A DNA stretch of 64,000 bases from Apostichopus japonicus (Eukaryota; Echinodermata; Holothuroidea; Aspidochirotida; Stichopodidae), in assembly GCF_037975245.1 (NCBI RefSeq), contig NC_092577.1, positions 16,630,013 through 16,694,012 on the forward strand, given 5' to 3'. The position numbers were made by a program, and so were the translations under genes. Each line of letters starts with the position of its first letter. Position 1 is the stretch's first letter. Below the pieces are notes generated by a model that searched no databases, was not told the origin of the DNA, and saw only the letters and a list, made by a program, of their open reading frames with translations. Positions 20,353-32,339 of this stretch are shown piece by piece.

Positions 20353-21840
20353 ATGGCTCATACACTTTCAGTTGCCACTTTGAACGTGAATGGCATGCGG
20401 GATCATGGAAGCGCAGTCGCATTTTCTAGTATTGTAAGTCCATGGAGGTCGACTGCGTTTGCCTACAAAAAAGATGGAAGAAGGTGTCCCTCTATGGGCT
20501 TTATGAGTGGGTGGTGGGCTGCATGCTTCGTCTGGTTCGTGTTCATCCTGTGGCACTGCCATCCTTCTGTCACCTCGTCGGGCGGGTTGTGCCACTAGGG
20601 TGGAGACGGACGACGAGGGCCGATTGGTTTGCATTCTATTCCACAGGGTAATATCTCCCTTTGTTCTGTGTATGCTCCCAGATTTTTTTGGACACGCTGC
20701 CTTCCTTTGTTCTTGGTAGTGCACCATGTGTCATGGTCGGAGACTAACTGTGTCCCAGACTCGGGTCTTGACAGACTCGGGTCTTCTGTGTCTGCTAGTC
20801 CTGACGCCGGGATCACAGAACTGGACGGATTCACTTCGGCACACCTTCGTGTAGTAAGTGGGGTGTATACGTGGGTGAGGCCCAACGGAGAATATGCCTC
20901 AGGATAGATCGAGTGTATGCGCCCGAAAGTTTGAAATTTTCGGGTTGCGAGACGCTGAGCTGTCCGCTCTCTGACCATGGAAGCTCTCTGACCCTATGGA
21001 AGCTGAACTGTCAGATTCTTGGCGACGCAGAGTTCCGTCAAGGTTTCGAGAGCAGGTACAAAGGATGGCAAACATTTAAGCCGGCCTTTGCCTGTACATC
21101 CCAAATGGTGGGATGATGTCAAGTTGCGCATCAAACGCTACGCAATTTAGTATTGCGTGACCCTCGCACGGCGGCGGAGAGAAAACTTCTCGAAGCTGTG
21201 CGCGGAGGTGAAGTTTGGCGACCCCTCGGCTGTCATCGCTTTGCAGACTTATCTAGATGAAAAATACCACGGTGCCCGCGTCAGGGCCTGTGTCGAAGCG
21301 GTGAAGGCTGAGGAGCGCCCTTCACTGAGGTTTTACCACTCCGTTAGCTCATCGGCGGGTGAGAGACGAGTCCCATCAGTGCGCGCTACTGATGGGACCG
21401 TGGATAGCGACCCTCACGGCATTGTCCGCGTGTACAAAGATTATTTTTCAAGTTTGTTTACGCGTGGCAACGTCGACTCGTCGGCACAGGCCGAAATGTT
21501 GAGGGGAATCTCAAAAACTGTTCACCACGAGGTCAATCATATTGGGGGGGGGGGGGATAACCACTGTTGAGCTGTAAAAAGGCGCTTTCGAAGATGAAGA
21601 ATGGCAAGTCCCCGGGTTCGGACGGGCTTCCGAGGGAGTTCTACCGAACCTTCTGGGCTTTAATCGGACCCGACATCAGAGCCGTCTTCGAAGACGCCTT
21701 CCAACTGCTAGATGTTAAACCAAAGTCAACGTCTGGGCATGATTACTTTGCTGCCAAAGTCTGGGGACCCATTGGATCCTCATAAGAAGCGCCCGATCAC
21801 CTTCTTAAATGTGGACTACAAGTTGCTGGCTAAGGCTTTG
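20353..21840 (+). pseudogene. LINE ORF2 remnant, copy J
   Basis: Starts at ATG 20353 with VATLNVNGMRD. The endonuclease region has multiple deletions (near 20640, 20685 and 20850). The middle, about 21157-21560, reads cleanly, and the GSDGLPREFY segment is at about 21615. It ends just after LLNVDYKLLAKAL. No catalytic YADD remains. Confidence 0.75.
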
Positions 21841-22029
21841 TTTTTCATCACGGTTAAGCATGTTTTTCAATAGTGGCAGAAAAGTGTCATGTGTTCCAAG
21901 ATGTTTAAGGCTATATTGACACTTCTTCATGTTTTTCACCACACCTTCTGGATGATCAGCATAAGGCACTGTAGTTTCGAATGGGACATGTCCGTCGCTC
22001 AAAATGTAATACATGAGGCATGCCAACAT
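21841..22029 (-). pseudogene. Kinase-like exon (subdomains IX-XI), broken by LINE J
   Basis: Minus-strand exon. An acceptor AG at 22031-22030 follows TTCATTCTTTG, and the exon then reads MLACLMYYILSDGHVPFE and further LLKNMLNRDE. This is the protein-kinase C-lobe pattern 'G/A-C-L-x-Y-Y-x-L-S-x-G-x-x-P-F' followed by the 'L-L-x-x-M-L-x-x-D' helix, most like IRE1-type kinases. It pairs in phase 0 with the donor at 23663. The exon should continue with the 'R-P-T/S' segment but is cut at 21840, where antisense LINE J starts. So the gene is truncated here, or its 3' part lies elsewhere. Confidence 0.6.
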
Positions 22030-23663
22030 CTCAAAGAATGAAAAATACTTACAAATTAATTTGTATGTCAATGAAGTTTCAAAAGTGAGATGGAAGATTT
22101 TCCTCTTTTACCAGACATTGTCCTTAGTATTGGATCCATAACTACCCGTACCGCTGAAATCATTTGAACATTTATTGTTCATGCCATTAAAAAGTAACAA
22201 AGTCGACAACTAATCCAGTCAGATTTCTGTCAGTGTTCTGTACAGCAGAGATGTTTGTGTCATTTTTCTTAACAGAAATAAGTAGATAAATAGAGGTGCA
22301 GTAGTTGTGTGGAGACCGCTAAGTGACAAGTGAAGTAAATTTGAAAGATTTCCAGCATCCAGTGAATAACGAATGTTGCATTGCTTATCGGGAAAAAAAT
22401 CACTGCAAACCAATTGTTTAGGTATCATGCGCTCAACATTTACAAAACTGTTGTGGTTATGATTGCATGGATAGTTAGACAATTGGTCTTCGAAGAGAGA
22501 AACGTGTTGAAGTTTTAAGTTTTAAGTGCACATTATGTAGTCTGTGCAATAACGATATTTTGGGATGTTCGGCCAAATTTACTGTGTATCAGATAGTAAG
22601 TGGAGGTAATGCGATGCAACACAATTACATTTTCAAGCGAAAAATGTTTTGGGAAGTGTTTTATTATACTATCAAAGTCTAAAAGAGTAATTTCATAACA
22701 AAAGTGTCTGATAGTCTAAGGGGGAAAAAAGGTTGATGCATCGAGGAGTAGTTAGATCTATGTAGATTGGACATGGTGTTTTCATAACAGGACTTTATAA
22801 ACATTGATTATCTGTAATCGCTTTAAGACTTAGTAGGCGTAAAGTGGAGTAGCGTTATACTCTTTACCCAATTCCATGCTTTACCACTAATCACAAGTAG
22901 TCTTGAAATAACATGGAGTTTGCAATAATCATGAAGGAGGCATATTGACAATAGATTCCACAATCACATTACCAGAGGTGACCGTCCACCGAACAGTGAC
23001 CCATCTTAATTGGCAAGTAAGCACAGGGCTAAATAAACCTTTCATGGCAAATTCAGTTTATCCCATGACTTATGGAGTGCATGGCAAAAGAATGTGAAAC
23101 CGGCCACAGTTGTCTCATTTCCAACGAGCGGGAAAATTAAGGCTTATAATCATTGGACAAATGTACTGTAAATCCTTCAATGTAAACAATGACTTGTATT
23201 GTTTTCTTTTGCCATCTTTCTTTCCCAGGAAACTCTGTCTCTACGGGAAAATCCTACTCCCAAATTCAACATCCTTGTCCATCCTATTGATATATTTATG
23301 CATGGAGAGAAGTGAAAAAATATATAATTGTCTAATCTTGAAACAGGGCTTCACTGTTCATATATTATTGACCTAGCAGTAATTTATATGAAAGCAATAG
23401 CAGGATCATTGCAAAAGCTATCAGATTTGATTTTCATATCTTGAAAATTCAATATATATAACTTATAATGAACAGACTGCATAAAACTAAGTGGTATATA
23501 ATTCACTATTCTCTCGTTAAAATCAAGGCTGGCTGAAACAGACAGTTTAGATCAATTTGTGATAAAATTGATGCTGCCAGGATATATTTAGTAGCTTGAC
23601 AGTGGTTGGAATACATACAGCAGCATTCCTGTTAATTCAAAGCAAATACTTGTTATATCTCAC
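22030..23663. other. Putative intron of kinase-like gene
   Basis: AT-rich sequence between the two kinase-like exons on the minus strand. Nothing else coding is recognisable. Donor GTGAGA at 23663-23658 and acceptor at 22031-22030 would remove it. Confidence 0.4.
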
Positions 23664-23809
23664 CTGGATATCTGATGACTTCTTGTGTCGGCAACGATTA
23701 TCGCTGGTATTTTCCAGCGGAGAGTTCCCAATGTTTGTAAAAAGGGTAGTGCTATTTGTAATTGATCTACAAATACCAAAATCTTCCAAAAGTATCTTTC
23801 CATTGTGAT
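23664..23809 (-). pseudogene. Kinase-like exon (DFG and SD segment)
   Basis: A 146-nt minus-strand exon with acceptor TTCGTAG ending at 23810 and donor CAG|GTGAGA after 23664. It reads HNGKILLEDFGICRSI and ends KKSSDIQ. DFG is the magnesium-binding motif at the start of the activation loop, and S-D-I is the conserved subdomain IX start. The Ala/Pro-Glu segment is degenerate. Splicing to the exon at 22029 is in phase and gives SDI-Q-M-L-A-C-L, the expected continuation. Upstream exons (glycine loop, VAIK, HRD) were not found before the M1 element at 24190. It is a kinase-domain gene of IRE1-like type, probably not functional. Confidence 0.6.
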
Positions 23810-24185
23810 CTACGAACAATGTGCAATTAGTTTAGGCAATAAATCAATAAAAGACAATACGACTTATGCACACAAAAGTTAACTATTGTTTCTTTTACAT
23901 CACTAGCAAACTTCAATTATACATTCATATGTGATTTTCTGCTTTATTTCAAGCTGTAAACTTATTAAATTTAAAGTGTCTTGTACATGATATTAACACC
24001 ACTACAATGTTTCTGGTTATAACTTTGTAAAATGATATACTAAAAGGGACATTTACAAGTTCAATGGTACCTCATTTTCCGCGGTGGTACTTTTCCTCAC
24101 TGGGACTTGAAATTATATATTTTGTTACTTTGGCGGAAGGAAGAACCACTGGTAGGCAGTGAAAAGTACGACTTTAAAATTGTGC
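23810..24185. other. Flank between kinase exon and gypsy M1
   Basis: No further kinase exon or other feature is recognised here. Upstream kinase exons may have been displaced by the M1 insertion. Confidence 0.4.
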
Positions 24186-24189
24186 CAAT

Positions 24190-24460
24190 TGTTGTGTTTG
24201 TTCGTTTGGGGTGTTTTTTCCTGTCCTTTACGAAATAACCAATAACGTAGGCTTAGTAGAGTCTTGATTGTTATAACTGATTTATTTTCTCTTCTTTTCT
24301 TACAACTTCGAAGCACACTTCTTCTTCTCCTTCCTCTAATTTTCCACCCTCGGAAACCCGTCACGTAAAACATGCATATGATTGGACAATGATTATCACA
24401 TGAGTAGGGGAAGTACCCTTTACGTAATTAACTCTGAAATTTTGACATCAGTATACGACA
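24190..24460 (-). repeat. M1 3' LTR
   Basis: 271 bp, TGT...ACA ends. The polypurine tract abuts it at 24461. Frames that look like a shared short protein in both LTRs are just LTR sequence. Confidence 0.9.
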
Positions 24461-25012
24461 TCCCCCTAATTTAGTAAAAAAAGGTTTGATACACAAATCC
24501 TTTTTTTTTTTTAACTCTTGTTACACCAAAACTCTGAAAATTACGCAAAAACTTTTTGTTTCCTTTTGTCAAGCAAGAAAAACTTGAAAATTTCTGAAAT
24601 CAAGAAAACAACCCTTCATTCTAAACATAACTCTCAAACACTCTAATATACTGTACATGTCAAATTGTTAGTTTCAAGATGTAGAATATCATTTCCTGTA
24701 ATAGGTTAATAGCATGTATTAACATTGATGTTCATAGGTCCTGTTACTTATAAGTAAATGACTTTGAAAAGGTGCGCTCAAGACAACCAGATAATAGTTT
24801 TGTCTTGTTGGACAATTACATAATAGCATCATAGAGAATAATAAACATATTCAATCAAACTTTGCCTTGACATTGTGAATCTGAGGACTTCAAAATACAC
24901 AATAATACTATAACTGGCGATCCAACCTCAAAAGCGTTTAAATGAAGAGACTGACAATATCATATACTGTAACATTAACACAGGACTATAGTTTTAGAAA
25001 ACCTCCACTAAA

Positions 25013-28000
25013 TTACACATGAAGCTTTCTGAAAAACCTTTGTGGACTTCCACTCAGCTGAATTCTACGATCTCTTAAAACGCTTGTAACAATATCCTTT
25101 GACTCTGGATATGTTTCAACATTCCACCAAAAATAACAAATGTGATTTTCGCCATCATTAGTAGTCATTGCAAATGACAACAAAACTTGCAATTTTCCTG
25201 CTTGAAATCTAGCTCTACAGATAGTCATTTCATTATCTGTTGGCGCTTCAACAATTAATTTGAGGTGTTTCTCAAGCTGATCTCTACTAATTGGATACGG
25301 TACAGTTAAACCATTGTTAACTAACGGACAACTCATATAATCTTCTAATCCAACTGATTCAATTTGTCTTACACACATAAATTGTTCTCGTGTAAGAGTA
25401 GGTAATGAGTTCCCCTTTTCATCTGTCTTTTGATCAGTAGAATTTGCAGTAGCTTTACCCAAAGCTTCTTTTAGCTTTTGCAAATATGTTATAGTCTTCT
25501 TCTCACTAGAAGCTCTGATAAATGCAGGCTTAAGTCTGTTGTAATTGAAAACATGTAATATCTCCCCTTTTAGTGTAGCAAGAATGTAATGTGTTCTATC
25601 AAGAATTTGATGAACTACGAAAGGTCCACACCATTCAGCACGAATTTTCCTTGAATTTGCTGTTAAAAATGAAGAAGATTGTTTATATAGGTACACTAGT
25701 TGTCCTATTGAATATACAGGCATTCTGCTTAACTTCCGTGTTATTTCTACATTTTGCTTTTCCTGATGTTTTCTCTGAAGAGAAAGAATAGTTTTTGAAA
25801 CAGATTGAAATTTCTTTTTCAAATGTTCAACATAATCTTCATAAGTATGAGACATACCCGACATAGGGTTGAAAGACAAATTACTCAAATCAGGCGCTTT
25901 TCTACCAAATGCCAATTCATATGGACTGTAATTGCCCAGATAAGGCGACGAGAACGAATTATAGGCATAACATGAAGTCGCTACAAAACGCACCCAATCT
26001 GTTCCGAATTGGTTTAAATTGACCTTCACAAAGTTTGCAACTGTTTGGATGTGTCGTTCGACTTGCAAACTACCATGGTTTTCAACACTTATTATCTTCT
26101 GGTCAATTTGAAGTGTCTTACATAGTAATTGAACCAATTTGCCTGTGAAAGAAGATCCTGAATCAGTTATTAAGACTTGATGGTGGTCCAAAAATACAAA
26201 TGATCTTTTGAATAAGTGCCTCACAAATAGTTTCGGCATCCAGACTTTTCAGTGGTGCACAAATAATAAATCTTGTTATTTCACAACAGGCTACCATAAG
26301 GTGCTTGAAACCTGTAGGTGAAGTCGGCATTGAATTGAAATCAAGACTATTTCTATCAAAAGGTCTGTAATTGTCAGGAACTCTAGGATGATAAGGCCTT
26401 AAACAATCTGGCTTATGTCTAAACTGCTGACATCTTAGACAAGACTTGACATGCTTGCTAATTGTGTCAAACATATTAGGCATGTAAAAATTACGTCTGA
26501 TAGTGACATATGTACGAACAACTCCTTCATGATTGCATAATAAACTGTCATGATATCGAGAGATAATAGTTTCTGATAGACTCTCTGGAACAGCTAGTTG
26601 CAATGTAAAATCATCATCTTTATCATGAAAGAATAATCTGAATAAGACACCATTGCATAAAATGTACTGTTCTGCTTTCATTTGCACACTTTTTGCTGCT
26701 TTTCTGTCCTTAGGCAAAATGTCATAGGCTAGATAATCATAAACTGGCTTAAAATAAATTGATGTTTCCTGTTCTATTTTTAACTGCTGCAGATCAATTG
26801 GTAAGTTGTAATCTCTAATAATTTTCCTCTTTATAATATCCATCATCTTATCTAACTCGGCCTGTTTTGGAACATGACGTGTCACAAGACCATCTACTTT
26901 GGATATCAGTGGTTTGGGTACCCTATACAATTCAGGAGGGGGATCTCTGACCAACTCTTCAGGTTCCCTATCCACCAGTCTGGGTTCTTTGGCTACCAAT
27001 GGTGGTGGTCTGGTGTTAACATGTGGTCTGAAATCTCTAACACCATTTCGGAAGTGATCATGTTCTGGCAAATTAACAGGTCTATGCAATTGAAACTGTC
27101 TTCTGGAGTTTCCACTATCAGAAGACCGATTAGCCGTTTGACCATTAGTTTGAGCGATTTCACTATGCGATTGTGTTGGCTCTGCAACAGTTTGATTTGT
27201 CTTTCAGCCCTTTGGGAACAAATCTGGAATATCTATACCATGTGTTCTTGCATATGACCTTGTAACTAATGGGTTACATACAGGTTGTCTAACTTGATCA
27301 TTCAACAGTTCTGAAGTAAACAGAGAAAATGCTATAGGAACAACTTCGTCAATCTCGGAGTGACTATAATTTTGATTTCTTGACAAAAAATCTGCTAGAA
27401 CCAAATCTGATCCCTTTTTGTAAGCAATCTTGAATGAATAATCGGATACTTTCAGGATTAATTTTCGCAATCTAGAAGTGCTAGGTTCATCCTTAGATTG
27501 TAAGATCTGAACTATAGATGAATGATCAACAAATGCATTGAATTCATTTGGCTTCAATAGATGCCTAAATGCTGTGATGTTTATCAACAATCCAAACATC
27601 TCTAACTCTGTAACACTATAGGTTTGGCAGGCAGGTGGTAAGACTTTAGAATAGTAACGAAGAATATATTCTTTGTCTTCAACAGTTTGAGTCAAGTAAG
27701 ACCCAGTAGCAGTGCGTGAAGTGTCACTGTACAAATTGAATGTACCAATACTTCTTGGCAAATGCAATATTGCTGGATTAGTCATCATTGATCTTATCTG
27801 TTCAAATGCTGCCTCATGTTCATCACTGCACACAAATCTTTTATGCTTTCTTGCAAGGTGATGAATTGGTCTCAATACACTTTGGATTTTGGAAAAACAA
27901 ATTGAAATATAGTTTACTGCTCCAACAAATCTCCTTGTTTCTTTTGGGAGTTTTTGGACGTTTCATTTTCCTAGTTGCTTCACATCGGTCTGCGAGTGGT

Positions 28001-29662
28001 GCCCCTTTCATTCACAAAAATCTTATGACCCATGTATAATACACTGCTTCTGAACAATTTACATTTCTTAGGACAAACTTTCAATCCATTATCTGCCAAA
28101 CATTTCAGTAACAATGTTAAATGCTTCTTATGTCGCCGTGATGTGCAATACAAAATTCTGTAGAACCAGGTATAGCTTGAAGAATATCATTGATTTTCGC
28201 CTGAAATATACCAGGAGAAATATTAAGACCTTGTGGCAATCTTTTATAGTAAAAATGATTTCCTCCATTATAGGAAGCTATTCCTGTATACTGTTGTGCA
28301 TGCTTGGAAAGTGGAAGGCAATGAAAGGCTGAATTAATGTCTACTACACTCAACACTCTGGCTTCTGAATTCCCTATTGTCTTTAGGGTCTCAGAAAGCA
28401 ATGGGAAAGGATGATTGATTTTCCTTATTCTAGAATTCAAGTACCTGAAATCTGTAACTACCCTCTTTTCACTTGATTCCTTCTTTGATATGAGTAACAC
28501 CGGAGATGTGTAAGACTGATGTCCAATGGACAAAATACCTAATTTAACCAAATGGTTTAACTCTTTGTCAATGGCTTGCTTACCACTATCGGAAGCAAAA
28601 TAAGGTCTGATATAAAATGGTTCATCATTGGATAGCTCAATATCAACTTCAAAGTTTGGGCAGCTTGACAACTCTACATATAAGGAAAATGCTTGTCTAT
28701 TTTGTGAGAGCAAGTCATACACTTCCTCTTTTTCATCAGGTGTTAACACACTCTGAGACAAACTGACATATTTATGGATAATCTCATCTTCAGACAATTT
28801 AAAATTAGGATCATCTAGATCCAAATGTGGATATTTCTTAACACGTTCCTCAACAATAGTGCCTAGACTCCACAGATACTTTGTGTAATGAATCATTACT
28901 TGACTTTTGGGTTACATATTGTGATGGCAAAGGTTGTACAACATCAATCAACTGGCTGAAATGTAGAGTAGCAACTGGCTTATCTGACACAACATGTATA
29001 GTCTGACGAGAACTATTCTTAACTGGAATACTTGTTCGACCTCTTCTAAATTTCACCAACATTTGTGATGGACACCATTTGGAAAGATGCCTGTTGGGTT
29101 GAATGATTACCTCTGCATTCCTTAAATAAGGTGGTACTTTTCCTTTCAAAGTGATGCATTTTTCTTGACCAGGTTTAATTGCAACATAAGCAGAAGGTCT
29201 GAGATGCAACTGTTTGGCTGAGATCCTGAACCTGTAAGTTTTGAATTCCAAGGTCCCATCTAATTCTGCCAAAGTTTTTGATCCCAATATCAAATTAACT
29301 CCAATCAGATTATCAACAACCATTGCTGAAATTCTTAAATTTCTCTTTTGTATTGCTATTTCAAGCTCTATCATAGTATCTGAGGTCAAATATGATCCAT
29401 TTCCTAAACGAAAAGTGACTGGATTCACATGACAACATTTCAGTTGTGACAAATACTTAGAAGAGTTAACAAATGAATGAGCAATGATAGATTTTGTAGA
29501 CCCACTATCAAATAGTACAACAACACCCTTCTTGACAGTTAAATAACCTTTTGCATAATTGTTGGAATTTAACTGAATCTCAACTTCAACTTTGTCCAGA
29601 TATTCTGCATTATGATGATTATTTTCACCTTGTTTCTTATTAGGCTTAGTTGGTGTCCTCAA
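25013..29662 (-). pseudogene. M1 pol (protease, RT, RNase H, integrase), frameshifted
   Basis: Five frames in order. Protease (29662-28850) has DSGSTKSI, the aspartyl active site. Reverse transcriptase (28896-28117) has VVTDFRYLN, VVDINSAF and LPQGLNISPGIFQ, but the catalytic Tyr-x-Asp-Asp is degraded to a His-His-Gly-Asp and a frameshift follows at about 28130. RNase H (27875-27204) has LYSDTSRTATGSYL and VLADFLSRN. Integrase (27089-25013, frameshift near 26200) has the HHCC zinc segment (HDSLLCNHEG, CLRCQQFRHK), first Asp in SLDFNSM, second in ITDSGSSF and Glu in the VERHIQ segment, then a long C-terminal extension. With the changed RT motif and at least three shifts it cannot be autonomous. 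Confidence 0.8.
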
Positions 29663-29712
29663 AGAATTTACGTAGGGAGAGGGTTCAGGAGCGCACTGAG
29701 AACTCTCCCCTT

Positions 29713-30681
29713 CTAAAAATCCTGAGTCATGCCTTGACCACCAATCTGAGGATTATCCCTTTCAGAAGTAGGTCTTGCCCCTCTTTGGATTTGGCATTGT
29801 TCAAGGTCTCTTTGCCGTTTTCTACAGTTACGCCATGTATGACCGGGATACAGGCAATAGTCCCGAAAAAAATTACGTCTGTAATATCTACCAGTATCCT
29901 TCCGTAAGTTATTGTGCGATCCTGAGGTTCGCCTATTAGGGCTTTTACCTCCTCTGTTAACTGATGGGGAATTTGATCGGTTACGGTTGGGAGTACTGTC
30001 ACGCTGCAATTTGCGTGGTTCTCTGAACTCTCCTTGTGCCATATTTAAAGTCTGCAACTGATCTTTCAACTGTGCTATCTCATCATATATTGCAGAATTT
30101 GGGGCAGGGGCTACTTCTCTAGCAGAGAATGATACTTCCTTAGAAGCTTTTTCATCGTGGAGATCAAAAAAACACTTGGTACGAGAAACTATGGTCTCCA
30201 AACTGTTGTCGGGCGCTGACATTAGTACAGCAGTGCGACATTTTGATGGCAGGGTTGATAAGAACTTATCTCTTACTTGGTCATCCCCATACCCTATTAT
30301 TTGAGCAAGTTGTCTTATTTTGGATAAGTGTTGCTCAGCACTTTCCCCAGGAATATATGTAATATTCTCAAACTGGGTGACATGGGCAAATTGAGACTGT
30401 GATGGACTGAAGCGATTGACAATTACAGTTTGTAAATCCTGTAATGTCTCAAATACCTTTCCTTCAATCCATAATCTAGCAGTACCTTGGAGGCTACATT
30501 TGAAAAGTTGTACAACATTGTGAACTTCTGCCTGATCAGCAGGTTCATGCAGGTCATGAACCTCTAAGTAATCTACAAAGGTATAAAAATGTGCTCTACA
30601 CAAATCACGGTCGATTCTATCAGCACAAAATCTTGTAAGAAGAAAATCTGTTACTCTTAACCTTTGCGCTGGTTGTGCCAT
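29713..30681 (-). CDS. M1 gag
   Basis: An open frame; ATG at 30681 reads MAQPAQRLRV, and an upstream in-frame extension to 30828 is possible. Residues about 20-200 form a retrotransposon Gag capsid-like helical domain (LFKCSLQGTARLWIEG, then a F-x-x-x-x-x-x-P-G-E-S-A-E-Q-H-L block). A basic Asn/Arg/Ser-rich region follows, then one zinc knuckle near 29810-29850 reading DYCLYPGHTWRNC. The first Cys of C-x2-C is missing (Arg in that place), so metal binding is probably lost. It would form the particle shell and bind element RNA. Confidence 0.75.
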   Translation of the reverse strand: MAQPAQRLRVTDFLLTRFCADRIDRDLCRAHFYTFVDYLEVHDLHEPADQAEVHNVVQLFKCSLQGTARLWIEGKVFETLQDLQTVIVNRFSPSQSQFAHVTQFENITYIPGESAEQHLSKIRQLAQIIGYGDDQVRDKFLSTLPSKCRTAVLMSAPDNSLETIVSRTKCFFDLHDEKASKEVSFSAREVAPAPNSAIYDEIAQLKDQLQTLNMAQGEFREPRKLQRDSTPNRNRSNSPSVNRGGKSPNRRTSGSHNNLRKDTGRYYRRNFFRDYCLYPGHTWRNCRKRQRDLEQCQIQRGARPTSERDNPQIGGQGMTQDF

Positions 30682-31953
30682 GTTAACTGATGAAACACTA
30701 ACCACTAATACCCAAAATAAATTCACATCAAACATACCACAAAACTCAAAGTGAATTGTGAGACAAAGCTTGGCCAAATCTGAAAATTTGCACAATTTAG
30801 AGCTAGGCCCTTCAGTATGGCAGACCAATATTTGCCTTGATCAATGTGCATGCAACACCAAGTAACATGAAAAGATTGAGCAGTGTATCAAATATCTGTT
30901 GTAGGCTATGTAAGGTTACAACTCGACTGACGATAATATAAAGAAATTTTTACGTTAGACTGGTTTGTAGTTTCTTGCACATAGGCTTTCGAGTAGTAGG
31001 TACTGGTATGGTAGGCCACCGGTAGAAAACTGTTGGTAGATGTTGGCTAATACCAAAGTTCAGGAACGGTTAGAAATTGCTGCAGAGACTTTCTGATGCC
31101 AAAGTCTTGAACGTGTTTTGTTTTCTTTTGAATAGGATTAGTCCAGGCAGGCTAGATTGTTGTGCTGAATTCCCTTGTAAGACTGCGTTGGCTAGGTTTT
31201 TTCAATGCTTCAGGCTGCATTAGTGTAGTAGGCTGCAGTATGTTATTCCAGGTTACAGTGCTGTAAGCTCCAGTAAGGGCTAGGCTTCATGGCTCTGTGT
31301 TGAAAGCATAGGCTAGGCTATGGTGAATTCAAGCTGAAGGTTATTGTAGAGCTAGGCGTTGGTTGGCCACAGGGTCATCGGCTCCACAGTGAATATAAGC
31401 TCGAAAAAAAAACATCCAATCTACGTCATCAATGAGGTTCTATAATTTGCCTTTTCAATTTCAGTCCGATGCCAGTCACGTTACGAACTTACGGTTGGCC
31501 ATGGCTCACAATGTACGTAGGCCTACGACCGATAGGCTATGATAGGATTCGTTAACGATGTAGTTAAGCATATGGAAAATCTGGAGCCTAAGTTGCGTTG
31601 TACACTCTAAGCAAAAAAATGAAATCGATGGTGGCTTCGTCACTGGAGGCTAATTTGGATGTGCGTAGGCTAGGCTAAGTTCATGGGATAGCCTAAACTT
31701 TTGATGGTCATACTCACAAATGATGGAAAGTGTGTTTCAGTCCCAAATATTCTAGGCTTATTTAAATGCCTGAAGACGGACACTACATCAATCGCAGCTA
31801 GGCCTGATGGTTACAGACGTAGTCTCGGCTAGGCTAAATCGTTATAGCGTAGGTTCGTCTACCTAAGCTAGTCAGACGTTTGGTTGAACTGTACGGTAGG
31901 ATACGGCTTGAATAAAGTTCCACAGATGTGGCGAAAGCTCCGCTCCTGCACCA

Positions 31954-32222
31954 TGTTGTGTTTGTTCGTTTGGGGTGTTTTTTTCCTGTCCTTTACGAAA
32001 TAACCAATAAAGTAGGCTTAGTAGAGTCTTGATTGTTATAACTGATTTATTTTCTCTTCTTTTGTTACAACTTCGAAGCACACTTCTTCTCCTTCCTCTA
32101 ATTTTCCACCCTCGGAAACCCGTCACGTAAAGCATGCATATGATTGGACAATGATTATCACATGAGTAGGGGAAGTACCCTTTACGTAATTAACTCTGAA
32201 ATTTTGACATCAGTATACGACA
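31954..32222 (-). repeat. M1 5' LTR
   Basis: 269 bp; matches 24190-24460 with a few differences, for example one fewer TTC unit in the cttcttct tract. Adjacent internal sequence begins TGGTGCAGGAGCGG, complementary to a tRNA 3' CCA end; I cannot name the tRNA. Confidence 0.9.
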
Positions 32223-32339
32223 CAATAAAAAGCGTTATGACTGCATTAGCTTTAACTAGTCTCTCTTAGCTAGCTATTTGTCTATCTGTCTGTTAGTCAT
32301 TTTGTTTGTCCAGTCAGTTTGTCTGTCCAGACTCATCAT

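Larger units (their letters stand above)
19408..21840 (+). mobile_element. LINE copy J (ORF1b + ORF2), old and truncated
   Basis: Begins in the first codons of ORF1b (AATTGTTAAGTTGTCC) and ends at 21840 inside the reverse-transcriptase domain, before YADD. It carries many small deletions and stops relative to copies B and C. ORF1b segments are at 19408-20330 and ORF2 starts at about 20353. The 3' boundary joins directly to a kinase-like exon on the opposite strand. Loss of both ends suggests rearrangement rather than simple 5' truncation. Confidence 0.8.
24190..32222 (-). mobile_element. Ty3/gypsy-type LTR retrotransposon M1, full length
   Basis: Bounded by 269-271-bp LTRs (24190-24460 and 31954-32222), each TGT...ACA, and flanked by the 4-bp duplication CAAT (24186-24189, 32223-32226). 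On the minus strand the order is 5' LTR, primer-binding site starting TGG directly at 31953, gag, protease, reverse transcriptase, RNase H, integrase, polypurine tract (AGGGGGA, 24467-24461), 3' LTR. That order (RT before integrase) and the 4-bp duplication fit Ty3/gypsy. LTRs differ by only a few substitutions and small indels, so insertion is moderately recent, yet the coding part has frameshifts. Confidence 0.9.

Noticed and set aside
24125-32135. Two similar short proteins (24125-24373 and 31872-32135)
   Set aside because: They are chance frames through the two LTRs of M1 and their flanks.
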